This document shows positions 1 through 7,954 of a stretch of DNA of 40,098 bases, in pieces (the first letter of the stretch is position 1; every line of letters starts with the position of its first letter). The notes below the pieces were generated by a model. That model searched no databases, was not told the DNA's origin, and worked only from the letters and a program-made list of their open reading frames with translations. The DNA comes from Streptomyces sp. 8K308 (GTDB lineage Bacteria; Actinomycetota; Actinomycetes; Streptomycetales; Streptomycetaceae), in the NCBI RefSeq assembly GCF_004348315.1, contig NZ_SMKC01000024.1, forward strand, positions 1 to 40,098, read 5' to 3'. The translations under genes and the position numbers were made by a program.

Positions 1-244
1 ATCCGGCGCTGTGCCGGAGCCGCTGTGGCGTGGCGATGGGGTCGGGTTGCGGCCGTCGTGCCGACTGCCTCGGGCGCGGTCGTCGGCCCTGCTGGCGGCC
101 CGGCCCTTGGCCGGTGCGTGGCTCGCCTTGCTGGCCGCCGGCCGGCCCGACCGCCTGGGCCCGTATGTCGGCCGTCCGGAGACCGTGGGCGCGCCCCGCC
201 CATGCCGGAGGCCGGGCCCTGACGTGGCCGGCACCCGGCCGCAG

Positions 245-275
245 GGCGGCGTCCAGGCCGGCCGGCCAGGCCGCC
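245..275 (-). terminator. Possible terminator after dasR
   Basis: GGCGGC at 245-250 can pair with GCCGCC at 270-275 around the self-complementary GGCCGGCCGGCC at 256-267, a few bases past the dasR stop codon. There is no T-run, which is common in very GC-rich actinobacteria. Bases 1-244 hold no gene I can support: the open frames there are GC-rich artefacts. Confidence 0.35.
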
Positions 276-276
276 G

Positions 277-288
277 TGGTCTAGGCCA
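277..288. promoter_or_regulatory. dre-like DasR box overlapping the dasR stop codon
   Basis: The 12-mer TGGTCTAGGCCA differs by one base from the dre core TGGTCTAGACCA. The dasR stop (TAG on the minus strand, 281-283) lies inside it. It may be a working DasR site at the gene end or a chance product of the stop region. Confidence 0.35.
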
Positions 289-1120
289 GGCCCGGCCTGG
301 CGAGGTTGGCGACGAACTTGTAGCGGTCGCCGCGGTAGACGGAGCGGACCCATTCGACGGGTTCGCCGGTGGAGTCGCGGGAGTGGCGGGAGAGCATCAG
401 CATCGGCAGGCCGACGTCCGTGCCGAGCAGGCCGGCCTCGCGGGGGTTGGCGAGCGACGTCTCGATGGTCTCCTCGGCGCTCGCCAGGTGCACGTCGTAC
501 ACCTCGGCGAGGGCCGTGTAGAGCGAGGTGTAGCGGACCAGGCTGCGCCGCAGCGCGGGGAAGCGCTCCTGGGAGAGGTGCGTGGTCTCTATCGCCATCG
601 GCTCGCCGCTCGCGAGCCGCAGCCGCTCGATGCGCAACACCCGGCCGCCCCGCGGGATGTCGAGGAGGCGGCTGAGGCGCTCGTCGGCGGTGATGTAGCC
701 GATCTCCAGCAGCTGGGAGGTGGGTTCGAGGCCCTGGGCGCGCATGTCCTCGGTGTAGGACGTGAGTTGGAGGGCCTGGGAGACCTTCGGCTTGGCGACG
801 AAGGTGCCCTTGCCCTGGATGCGCTCGAGCCGGCCCTCGACCACCAGCTCCTGGAGGGCCTGGCGGACGGTGGTGCGCGAGGTGTCGAACTCGGTGGCCA
901 GGGAACGCTCCGGCGGCACCGCCGTGCCGGGCGGGAGCGTCTCGGTCATCTGCTGGAGATGGCGCTTGAGGCGGTAGTACTTCGGCACCCGGGCGGTGCG
1001 GCTGCGGTCGGGTCCCTCCGTCCCGGCGGGTGAGCCCGCGACCGTTGCCCCGTCTCTCGCCATACCACGCCTTCCCGATTTGTTCTTGCGCGCGGCGCCT
1101 TCCGCGTTCTCCGCCGTCAC
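281..1120 (-). CDS. dasR: DasR, GntR/HutC-family global regulator of GlcNAc metabolism
   Basis: This is a transcriptional repressor of the aminosugar regulon, with GlcN-6-P and related phosphates as known effectors of the family. The N-terminal winged helix carries [20 protein letters not shown] and then [14 protein letters not shown]. The C-terminal UTRA domain ([10 protein letters not shown] through [11 protein letters not shown]) is nearly identical to S. coelicolor DasR as I remember it. I prefer the GTG start at 1120 because GGAGGAG lies directly upstream of it; a GTG at 1147 would add nine residues. The stretch before the helix-turn-helix is longer than in S. coelicolor (254 aa there, 279 aa here). 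It is divergent from dasABC and shares a 200-bp control region with two dre boxes. Identity is very secure; the start is less so. Confidence 0.95.
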   Translation of the reverse strand: MTAENAEGAARKNKSGRRGMARDGATVAGSPAGTEGPDRSRTARVPKYYRLKRHLQQMTETLPPGTAVPPERSLATEFDTSRTTVRQALQELVVEGRLERIQGKGTFVAKPKVSQALQLTSYTEDMRAQGLEPTSQLLEIGYITADERLSRLLDIPRGGRVLRIERLRLASGEPMAIETTHLSQERFPALRRSLVRYTSLYTALAEVYDVHLASAEETIETSLANPREAGLLGTDVGLPMLMLSRHSRDSTGEPVEWVRSVYRGDRYKFVANLARPGLA

Positions 1121-1229
1121 CAGCTCCTCCGAGACATCGCAGTTCACATCGTGGCACGGGCCCGAGTTCGGCGTGGGGTCCGAACAGATGTCGGTCCGGT
1201 AACGGACAGTATGCGCCGCTCGTGGACCC

Positions 1230-1283
1230 TTGACACCCCGGCTTGGTCTAGTCCAAGCTCCCGGGCGGCTGGTCTACACCTCT
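1230..1283 (+). promoter_or_regulatory. dasA promoter region with two dre (DasR) operators
   Basis: CTTGGTCTAGTCCAAG at 1242-1257 is a near-perfect dyad matching the DasR consensus. GCTGGTCTACACCTCT at 1268-1283 is a weaker second copy. A TTGACA at 1230-1235 fits a -35 box, so the first dre would sit between -35 and -10 and a bound repressor would block polymerase. I do not see a clear -10. A Shine-Dalgarno GGAGG at 1308-1312 precedes the GTG of dasA. Confidence 0.8.
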
Positions 1284-1321
1284 TGCATCTCCACCATTAA
1301 ACGTTACGGAGGCTCGGGATC

Positions 1322-2587
1322 GTGAAGCGCAAGCTGGTCGCCGCCGCCGGCATGATGACCCTGACGGTCACCCTGGCGGCCTGCGGTGACGACGGAAGCA
1401 GCGGCGCCGGGGGTGGCGGGAGCTCGGACTCCATCACCGTCTGGCTCATGGACGGCTCGGCGCCCGAGGCCTGGGTCTCCGAGCTCAACGCCGCCTTCGA
1501 GGCCGAACACGGAGTCACCGTCAACGTCGAGATCCAGCAGTGGGACGGCATCCAGGACCGGGTCACCACCGCCCTGTCCGAGGACGGCACCGTCGACGTG
1601 CTGGAGATCGGCAACACCCAGACCGTCGGATACGCCAACACCGGCGGCCTCGCCAACCTCGGCGACTTCGCCGACGAGCCCTGGAACGAGGCCATGCTCT
1701 CCTCGGCCCGGGTCGACGACACCCTCTACGCCGTGCCCTGGTACGGCGCCAACCGGGTCGTCGTCTACGACCGGAGCATCTGGCAGGAGGCGGGCGCCGA
1801 GGTGCCCACCACCAGGGACGAGTGGATCGAGGCGCTGGAGGCCATCGAGGCCAACACCGACGCCGAGCCGATCTACCTGCCGGGACAGAGCTACTACGTG
1901 CTCGGCGGCTTCATCGCCGACGAGGGCGGCAACTTCGCCGTCGAGGACGGCGACGGCTGGGCCGGCGCGCTCGACACCCCGGCCGGCGAGGCCGGCATGG
2001 ACTTCTACGCCCAGCTCCAGTCGTTCTCGAACTCCCCGACCGACAACGACGAGGCGTCGCCGCAGCAGTCCACCGAGGTGGTGCCCAACGGCGACGTCGC
2101 CTCCTGGATCGGTCTCGGCTGGGAGGCGGCCGGCGCCGTCGCCGCCATCGAGGAACAGGGCGGCGAGGCCGACTTCGGCTACTTCCCGATCCCCGGCAAG
2201 ACCGCCGACGAGCTCGGGCACGTCTTCCTCGGCGGCTCCAACCTGGCCATCTCGGAACGCGCCGGCAACCCCGAACTCGCCAACGAGTGGCTGCGGATGG
2301 CCACCTCCCAGGAGTGGGCGCAGCGGTACGTGGACGCCAACGCCGGCGGAGTCGTGCCCAACCGCACCGACGTCACGGCCGAGCCCGAGGCCGGCACCTT
2401 CGCCGAGGCCATGGTCCGGTCGGCCGACGTCGGGTTCCTGCCGCCGCTGACCACTGGCTGGGCCAATGTCGAGACGGAGCCCAACCCGATAAAGGAACTG
2501 ATGACGAAGGCGCTCAACGGCGAGGACTACTCCGGCGCCGCCCAGGAGGCCGACGCGGAGATCACCGACCGGATCAACCGCGAGTAA
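1322..2587 (+). CDS. dasA: DasA, chitobiose-binding lipoprotein of the DasABC transporter
   Basis: This is an extracellular solute-binding protein, family 1, 421 aa. The signal peptide MKRKLVAAAGMMTLTVTLAAC ends in the lipobox LAAC (Cys21), so the mature protein should be a lipoprotein anchored outside the membrane, followed by a Gly/Ser linker. The family member DasA binds N,N'-diacetylchitobiose and delivers it to DasBC; the ligand here is inferred from orthology. It starts at GTG 1322 behind GGAGG. It is the first gene of dasA-dasB-dasC-dasD-SIS, with only 6 bp before dasB. Two DasR boxes upstream indicate repression by DasR. Confidence 0.92.
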   Translation: MKRKLVAAAGMMTLTVTLAACGDDGSSGAGGGGSSDSITVWLMDGSAPEAWVSELNAAFEAEHGVTVNVEIQQWDGIQDRVTTALSEDGTVDVLEIGNTQTVGYANTGGLANLGDFADEPWNEAMLSSARVDDTLYAVPWYGANRVVVYDRSIWQEAGAEVPTTRDEWIEALEAIEANTDAEPIYLPGQSYYVLGGFIADEGGNFAVEDGDGWAGALDTPAGEAGMDFYAQLQSFSNSPTDNDEASPQQSTEVVPNGDVASWIGLGWEAAGAVAAIEEQGGEADFGYFPIPGKTADELGHVFLGGSNLAISERAGNPELANEWLRMATSQEWAQRYVDANAGGVVPNRTDVTAEPEAGTFAEAMVRSADVGFLPPLTTGWANVETEPNPIKELMTKALNGEDYSGAAQEADAEITDRINRE

Positions 2588-2593
2588 CGCGCG

Positions 2594-3580
2594 ATGACCG
2601 TCGACATCGAACAGGCATCACCCGCCCCGCCGAGCGGCAGCACGCCCGGCGGGCGGGTCGGCCGCGCGGCCGGCGGCTGGCGCCCTTCGGCCCGCTGGGT
2701 GCCGTACCTGCTCATCGCGCCGGCCGTGCTCGCGACGCTCGCCGTCCTCGGCTACGCCCTGGTCCGCAACCTGCTGATCTCCTTCCAGGCGTTCGGCCGC
2801 AGGCAGCTGATCTCGCGCACCACCGAGTGGACCGGGCTCGACAACTACCGGGCGGTGCTGGAGAACGAGCGCTTCTGGGACTCCCTGGTCCGCACCGTGC
2901 TCTTCATGGCGGGCAACGTGCTGCTGATCATGCTGATCGGCACCCTCATCGGGCTGCTGCTCAACCAACTGGGCCGCAGGATGCGCCTGTTGTTGTCCGT
3001 CAGCCTGGTCGCCGCCTGGGCGATGCCGCCCGTCGCCAGCACCACCGTCTTCCGCTGGCTCTTCGACACCCAGTTCGGCATGGCCAACTGGGCCATGCGC
3101 GGGATCGGCTTCGACGGCTACGAGCAGCACAACTGGTTCGCCAGCGGCACCTCGACGCTCGTCATCGTCACCGTGCTGATCGTCTGGGCCTCGGTGCCGT
3201 TCGTCGCGCTCAACCTCTACGCCGGCCTCACCACCATCGGCGGCGAGATCTACGAGGCGGCACGGATGGACGGCGCCAGCGGCTGGCGCGTCTTCTGGTC
3301 CATCGTGGCGCCGATCATGCGGCCGTTCTTCCTGATCACCACCTTCCTGGAGATCATCTGGGTCTTCAAGGCGTTCGTCCAGATCTACACGCTCAACGGC
3401 GGCGGCCCCGACCGCGAGTCAGAGACCCTGCCGGTCATGGCCTACATCGAGGGCATGGGCCAGAACCAGTACGGCACGGGCGCGGCCATCTCCGTGCTCA
3501 CCCTGCTGATCCTGCTGGTGGCCATGTCCTTCTACTTCCGCCTCATCCTCCGCCAGGAGAGGGAGAACGAGACCGCATGA
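2594..3580 (+). CDS. dasB: DasB, sugar ABC transporter permease
   Basis: This is an integral membrane permease of the MalF/UgpA type, 328 aa, with an N-terminal cytosolic tail rich in Pro and Gly and about six hydrophobic segments (first near residues 38-60). The EAA loop reads EAARMDGASGWRVFWSIVAP, the contact site for the ATPase. No ATPase gene is present in the operon; in Streptomyces the shared ATPase MsiK energises DasABC, and I infer the same here. Its stop overlaps the start of dasC (ATGA, 3577-3580), indicating translational coupling. Confidence 0.92.
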   Translation: MTVDIEQASPAPPSGSTPGGRVGRAAGGWRPSARWVPYLLIAPAVLATLAVLGYALVRNLLISFQAFGRRQLISRTTEWTGLDNYRAVLENERFWDSLVRTVLFMAGNVLLIMLIGTLIGLLLNQLGRRMRLLLSVSLVAAWAMPPVASTTVFRWLFDTQFGMANWAMRGIGFDGYEQHNWFASGTSTLVIVTVLIVWASVPFVALNLYAGLTTIGGEIYEAARMDGASGWRVFWSIVAPIMRPFFLITTFLEIIWVFKAFVQIYTLNGGGPDRESETLPVMAYIEGMGQNQYGTGAAISVLTLLILLVAMSFYFRLILRQERENETA

Positions 3581-4404
3581 ACGCACGCACCCTGGGCCGC
3601 CTCTGGCGCAACGGGCTCGCCCTGCTGCTGGCGGCGGCGTTTCTCTTCCCCGTCTACTGGATGTTCGCCACCTCCTTCAAGAACAACTCCCAGGTGCTCA
3701 CCCGCGACCCGGTCTTCCTCTTCGCCCCGACGTTCGAGCACTACGCCACGGCCACCGGCGTCGAACTGTTCTGGACCTACGTCGCCAACAGCCTGCTGGT
3801 CACCGTCGGGGCCGTGCTGCTGGCGCTCGTGGTGGCGCTGGCGGCCAGCTTCGCCCTCGCCAGGATGCGCTTCCGGGGGCGGCGCGGGATGGTGCTCGCC
3901 GTGATGATGGCCCAGATGGCGCCCTGGGAGATCCTGATTATCGTGGTCTACCTCAACGCCCGGGACCTGTCGATGCTCAACAGCCTCGGCACCCTCGTGC
4001 TCGTCTACTTCGTGATGGCCCTGCCCTTCACGATCTGGACGCTGCGCGGCTTCATCGCCGCCGTGCCGAGGGAGCTCGAGGAGGCCGCCCTGATCGACGG
4101 CTGCGGACGCCTGGAGGCATTCCGCAGGGTGATCTTTCCGCTGCTCGCCCCCGGTCTGATGGCCACCTCACTCTTCGGGTTCATCCTGGCGTGGAACGAA
4201 TACGCCATGGTGCTGGTGCTCAACAAGGCCCCCGACGCGGCCACCCTGCCGCTGTGGCTCACGCAGTTCCAGACGAACTTCGGCAACGACTGGGGCGCGA
4301 CCATGGCCGCCTCCTCACTCTTCACCGTTCCGGTGTTGATCGTCTTCCTCATCCTCCAGCGACGGGTCACCGGCGGCATGGCCGCGGGGGCCGTGAAGGG
4401 ATAA
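3577..4404 (+). CDS. dasC: DasC, sugar ABC transporter permease
   Basis: This is the second permease (MalG/UgpE type, 275 aa). The start is the ATG overlapping the dasB stop; the much longer open frame running through the upstream genes is an artefact. It begins MNARTLGRLWRNGLALLLAA with the first membrane helix at about residues 12-30. Its EAA loop is EEAALIDGCGRLEAFRRVIF. It forms the membrane channel with DasB for import of chitobiose-type sugars. The last residues AAGAVKG are typical of this permease class. The dasD gene follows after 9 bp. Confidence 0.92.
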   Translation: MNARTLGRLWRNGLALLLAAAFLFPVYWMFATSFKNNSQVLTRDPVFLFAPTFEHYATATGVELFWTYVANSLLVTVGAVLLALVVALAASFALARMRFRGRRGMVLAVMMAQMAPWEILIIVVYLNARDLSMLNSLGTLVLVYFVMALPFTIWTLRGFIAAVPRELEEAALIDGCGRLEAFRRVIFPLLAPGLMATSLFGFILAWNEYAMVLVLNKAPDAATLPLWLTQFQTNFGNDWGATMAASSLFTVPVLIVFLILQRRVTGGMAAGAVKG

Positions 4405-4413
4405 AGCCGACCG

Positions 4414-5967
4414 ATGACCACCCTGGTACCCGACTCCGACACCCTGACCAGGGACGCGCTCGCCGTCCTCCAGCCCACCTTCGCCGGCACCACCACCGCA
4501 CCCGACTGGCTGCTGCGCCAGCTGGAGAACGGCATGACCGGGGTCGGTCTCTTCGGCAGGAACGTCGTCTCCACCGCCCAACTGGCCGACCTCACCGCCC
4601 AGCTGCGCGCCGTCAGGCCTGACGTGCTGGTGGCGATGGACGAGGAGGCCGGCGACGTGACCCGCCTGGAGCGGCTCGGCGGCTCCTCCTTCCCCGGCAA
4701 CCTGGCCCTGGGCAGCGTCGACGACCCGGAGCTGACCCGCGCGGTGGCCACCAGGATCGGCCGGCGCCTCGCCGCGGCCGGCATCACGGTCAACTGGGCG
4801 CCGTCGGCCGACGTCAACTCCGACCCGGGGAACCCCGTGATCGGCGTCCGCTCCTTCGGCCAGGACCCGGAGCTCGTGGCCCGGCACACCGTCGCCTTCG
4901 TACAGGGTCTGCAAAGCGCCGGCGTGGCCGCCTGCGTCAAGCACTTCCCGGGGCACGGCAACACCAACGTGGACTCCCACCTGGCGCTGCCCCGCATCGA
5001 CATCGACCTCGGGACCCTCCACCAGCGCGAGCTCGTGCCCTTCAAGGCCGCCATAGCCGCCGGCAGCCGCTGCGTGATGAGCGCGCACATCCTCATCCCG
5101 GCCCTCGACCCCGACCGCCCGGGCACCCTCAGCCCCGCCGTGCTCACCGGGCTGCTGCGCGCCCCCGCCGCCCAGGGCGGCCTCGGCTACGACGGGGTGA
5201 TCTACTCGGACGCCATCGAGATGAAGGCCGTGGCCGACGCCTACGGCCTCGACCGCGGCTGCGCCCTCGCCGTGGCCGCCGGGGCCGACGCCATCTGCGT
5301 CGGCGGCACCCCGTCGGACGAGGCCGAGGTGCTGCGGCTGCGGGACGCCATCGTCCGAGCCGTGCGTGAGGGCGAACTGACAGAGGAGCGGCTGCACGAC
5401 GCGGCCGAGCGGGTCAGGGCGCTGGCCCGCTGGACCGCCGAGGCCCGCGCCCAGGCCCCGGCGGACGAACCGGACGACGACACGATCGGCTTCGACGCCG
5501 CCCGCCGCGCCCTGCGGATCACCCCGGCGGCCGGCGCCGCCCCCTTCCAGCCGCTCACCCGCGCCCCCTACGTGGCCGCCTTCACCCCGGTGGCCAACAT
5601 CGCCGCCGGCACCCAGACCCCCTGGGGAGTGGCCACCGAACTCGACCGGCTGCTGCCCGGCACCAGGGCCGGCGACCACACCCACGCCGATGCCGAACGC
5701 GCCGGCATCGAGGGACTCGTGGCAGAGGTGCTGGCGGCCGCCGGTGACCGGCCCGTCGTGGCCGTCGTCCGGGACGCCCACCGCCACCCCTGGATGACCG
5801 AGGTCCTGACCGCCCTGCTCGCCGCCCGCCCTGACACGGTGGTCGTCGAGATGGGCGTCCCGCACGCGCCGCCCACCGGCGCCCTGCACGTCGCCACTCA
5901 CGGCGCCGCCCGGGTCTGCGGCCGGGCCGCCGCCGAGGTCATCGCCGGCCGGGAGGCGGTCCGTTGA
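4414..5967 (+). CDS. dasD: GH3 beta-N-acetylglucosaminidase (DasD-like, NagZ-type)
   Basis: This is a glycoside hydrolase family 3 enzyme of 517 aa with no signal peptide, so it should act in the cytoplasm and split imported chitobiose into GlcNAc. The NagZ-type loop KHFPGHGNTNVDSH (about residues 176-189) carries the His-Asp pair used as acid/base in GH3 N-acetylglucosaminidases. The probable nucleophile is Asp266 in YSDAIEM. A C-terminal domain of about 180 aa follows, longer than in minimal NagZ. It lies 9 bp after dasC and overlaps the next start by 4 bases, so it belongs to the das operon. The name dasD rests on position and family; the reaction is more certain than the symbol. Confidence 0.85.
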   Translation: MTTLVPDSDTLTRDALAVLQPTFAGTTTAPDWLLRQLENGMTGVGLFGRNVVSTAQLADLTAQLRAVRPDVLVAMDEEAGDVTRLERLGGSSFPGNLALGSVDDPELTRAVATRIGRRLAAAGITVNWAPSADVNSDPGNPVIGVRSFGQDPELVARHTVAFVQGLQSAGVAACVKHFPGHGNTNVDSHLALPRIDIDLGTLHQRELVPFKAAIAAGSRCVMSAHILIPALDPDRPGTLSPAVLTGLLRAPAAQGGLGYDGVIYSDAIEMKAVADAYGLDRGCALAVAAGADAICVGGTPSDEAEVLRLRDAIVRAVREGELTEERLHDAAERVRALARWTAEARAQAPADEPDDDTIGFDAARRALRITPAAGAAPFQPLTRAPYVAAFTPVANIAAGTQTPWGVATELDRLLPGTRAGDHTHADAERAGIEGLVAEVLAAAGDRPVVAVVRDAHRHPWMTEVLTALLAARPDTVVVEMGVPHAPPTGALHVATHGAARVCGRAAAEVIAGREAVR

Positions 5968-7007
5968 CCCCCGGCCGGATCATGGCCGCCGAGATGGCCG
6001 AGCAGCCGGCCGTGCTGCGGCGGATCTTGACCGAGGGCGCCGGCCCCATAGGCGCCGTCGCCGAGCGGATCGCCGCGCGGAACCCGCGGTTCGTGCTGCT
6101 GACGGGCCGCGGCACCTCCGACAACGCCGCCCTCTACGCCAAGTACCTGCTGGAAATCCTGCTGGGCAAACCCTGTGGCCTCACCTCCATGTCCACCACC
6201 ACCGCCTACGGCGCCCGGCCTGACCTGACCGACTGCCTGGTGATCGCCGTCAGCCAGTCCGGCGGCTCCCCGGACCTGGTGGCCTCCACCACCGCGGCCC
6301 GCGACGCCGGCGCGATCACCCTGGCGGTCACCAACAACCCGGAGTCGCCGCTGGTGGCCGCCAGCGAGTTCACCATCGACGTGCTCGCCGGGCCCGAGCG
6401 CGCCCTGCCGGCGACCAAGACCTACACCGCCGAACTGCTGGCCCTCTACCTCCTCGTCGAGGCGCTGCGCGGCGGCGACGGCGCGGCGGCCGCCGCCCGG
6501 CTGCCCGAACTCGCCGAGCGGATCCTCGACCGCAGGGACGAGGTGCGCACCCTGGCCGGCCGCTACCGCTTCGCCGAGCGGATGGTCCTCACCTCCCGCG
6601 GCTACGGCTATCCCACCGCCCGCGAGGCGGCGCTCAAGCTGATGGAGACCAGCTACATACCGGCGCTCGCCTACTCCGGCGCCGACCTGCTGCACGGCCC
6701 CCTGGCCATGGTCGACAACGTCTCCCCGGTGATCGCCATCGTCCCCGACGGCCGGGGCGGCCGGGCCCTGCGCCCCGTCCTCGACCGGCTGCGGGACCGG
6801 GGCGCCGACCTGGTCGTGATCGGCCCGGCCGACGAGGTCGAGGCGGCGTCCGCCGGCTTCGCGCTGCCCACCGGCGACGTGCCTGAGGAACTGCAACCCA
6901 TCCTGGAGATCCTGCCGCTGCAACGCCTCGCCTACGAGGTGACCCTGGCCCGCGGCCAGGACCCGGACGCCCCCCGGGCGCTGGCCAAGGTCACCGAGAC
7001 CCGCTAG
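5964..7007 (+). CDS. SIS-domain sugar-phosphate isomerase/deaminase (GlmS C-half type, NagB-II-like)
   Basis: The 347-aa protein has two SIS domains and no glutaminase domain. Residues GRGTSDNAALYAKYLLE and SQSGGSPDLV form the phosphosugar loop of the first SIS domain. The second has AREAALKLMETSYIPALAY and LLHGPLAMV, matching the GlmS isomerase segment with its Lys, Glu and His, and the C-terminus DAPRALAKVTET matches the GlmS LAKSVTVE end with its Lys. This pattern fits glucosamine-6-phosphate deaminase of the SIS type (NagB-II/GlmD), turning GlcN-6-P into Fru-6-P and ammonia. It starts at TTG 5964, overlapping the dasD stop, with GGGAGG upstream; ATG 5982 is an alternative. It could act on another ketosamine phosphate. 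As I recall, S. coelicolor has a classical NagB at this spot. Confidence 0.8.
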   Translation: MTPGRIMAAEMAEQPAVLRRILTEGAGPIGAVAERIAARNPRFVLLTGRGTSDNAALYAKYLLEILLGKPCGLTSMSTTTAYGARPDLTDCLVIAVSQSGGSPDLVASTTAARDAGAITLAVTNNPESPLVAASEFTIDVLAGPERALPATKTYTAELLALYLLVEALRGGDGAAAAARLPELAERILDRRDEVRTLAGRYRFAERMVLTSRGYGYPTAREAALKLMETSYIPALAYSGADLLHGPLAMVDNVSPVIAIVPDGRGGRALRPVLDRLRDRGADLVVIGPADEVEAASAGFALPTGDVPEELQPILEILPLQRLAYEVTLARGQDPDAPRALAKVTETR

Positions 7008-7110
7008 CCGCAATGCCAGTGACTTAAGGGTCGATTCGCGCGTCTGACCTGCGGGAACGTCGCCCTACGGCGCTCTCGAGAGCCATAAAGTCACCGGTAT
7101 TGCCGCTAGC
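7003..7110. repeat. 108-bp element bounded by a 25-bp imperfect inverted repeat
   Basis: Bases 7003-7027 match the reverse complement of 7086-7110 at 21 of 25 positions (GCTAGC at both outer ends). The loop contains the perfect 12-bp palindrome GCTCTCGAGAGC at 7072-7083. The left arm includes the TAG stop of the SIS gene, and the right arm ends five bases before the convergent SDR stop. It could act as a bidirectional terminator or be a non-autonomous miniature mobile element. Confidence 0.6.
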
Positions 7111-7114
7111 CGCC

Positions 7115-7873
7115 TCAGATCAGGGCGCCCCCGGTGGCGTCTATCCACTGCCCGGTGACCCACCGGCTGTCGGCCGAGGCCAGGAAGCCGACGATGTCCG
7201 CCACGTCCTCAGGCATGCCCAACCGGCCCAGCGGCGACCGCCGCGCCGTGGCCTCGCGCACCTCGGCACTGGACCGGAGCCAGCCCGCGTTCATGTCGGT
7301 GTCGATGGCGCCGGGTGCTACCGCGTTCACCGTGATGCCGCGGGGCCCCAGCTCCTTGGCGAGCACCGCCGTGAGCTGGTCGAGGGCGCTCTTGGTCATC
7401 GTGTACGCGACGATCTCGGGGATGGCGCCCGGCCGGTGCGTCAGCCCGGTCGAGACGTTGATGATCCGGCCGCCGTCCCGCAGCCGGCCGAGGCCCTGCT
7501 GGATGATGAAGAACGGCGCCTTGGTGTTGATCGAGAACAGCCGGTCGAAGTCCTCGGGTGTGGTGCCCGCCAAGCCCTGACGATCGTCGACCACGCCGGC
7601 GTTGTTCACCAGGATGTCGACGCCGTCCGCCTCGACGTCGAACGCCGCCCAGAGCGCCTCGGCGTCCCCCGACTCGCCGAGCCGCGCCCGGATGGCGAAG
7701 GCGCTGCCGCCCGCCTCCTCGATGGCCGCCACCGTCTCCTTGGCCGCCGCCTCGTTCTCCCCGAAGTGGACGCCGACCCGGGCGCCGTCCCGCCCGAGCC
7801 GCTCGGCGATCGCTCGCCCGATGCCCCGGCTGGCGCCTGTGACCAGTGCCGTCTTGCCCGTCAGTCCACTCAT
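7115..7873 (-). CDS. SDR-family NAD(P)-dependent oxidoreductase
   Basis: This is a classical short-chain dehydrogenase, 252 aa. It has the Rossmann motif TGASRGIG (about residues 12-19), NNAG, the catalytic YTMTK pair (Tyr and Lys) and the PGAIDTDM segment after it. Its resemblance is to FabG/glucose-dehydrogenase-like SDRs of unknown substrate. It starts at ATG 7873 behind AAGGGGG. It is divergent from a TetR regulator across 81 bp carrying a repeated operator-like box, so that regulator probably represses it. The substrate cannot be read from the sequence. Confidence 0.9.
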   Translation of the reverse strand: MSGLTGKTALVTGASRGIGRAIAERLGRDGARVGVHFGENEAAAKETVAAIEEAGGSAFAIRARLGESGDAEALWAAFDVEADGVDILVNNAGVVDDRQGLAGTTPEDFDRLFSINTKAPFFIIQQGLGRLRDGGRIINVSTGLTHRPGAIPEIVAYTMTKSALDQLTAVLAKELGPRGITVNAVAPGAIDTDMNAGWLRSSAEVREATARRSPLGRLGMPEDVADIVGFLASADSRWVTGQWIDATGGALI

Positions 7874-7891
7874 CTCGGCCCCCTTCTTTTT

Positions 7892-7946
7892 CTATCGATC
7901 ACTACAGAAAGGACCGTAGCACGCATTCCCGAGCGATCGCTATAGA
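7892..7946. promoter_or_regulatory. Repeated TetR operator candidate between SDR and tetR genes
   Basis: Two 17-bp boxes, 7892-7908 (CTATCGATCACTACAGA) and 7930-7946 (CGAGCGATCGCTATAGA), share 13 bases with the common core CGATCRCTAYAGA, 38 bp apart. TATAGA at 7941-7946 also fits the -10 of the tetR gene, whose ATG is 8 bp further on, so its mRNA may be nearly leaderless and the operator would cover its own promoter. Confidence 0.6.
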
Positions 7947-7954
7947 ATTCACCC

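Noticed and set aside
11..1033. 340-aa plus-strand frame opposite dasR
   Set aside because: It is an antisense shadow of dasR with no recognisable domain.
1540..3576. Long plus-strand frame running through dasA and dasB into dasC
   Set aside because: It is a GC-rich shadow frame. Only the part from 3577 on is the real dasC; the upstream part is Arg/Gly-rich with no domain.
3942..3953. TGGTCTACCTCA inside dasC as an additional dre
   Set aside because: Only the left half matches the DasR core; it is explained by the Val-Tyr-Leu codons of a membrane helix.
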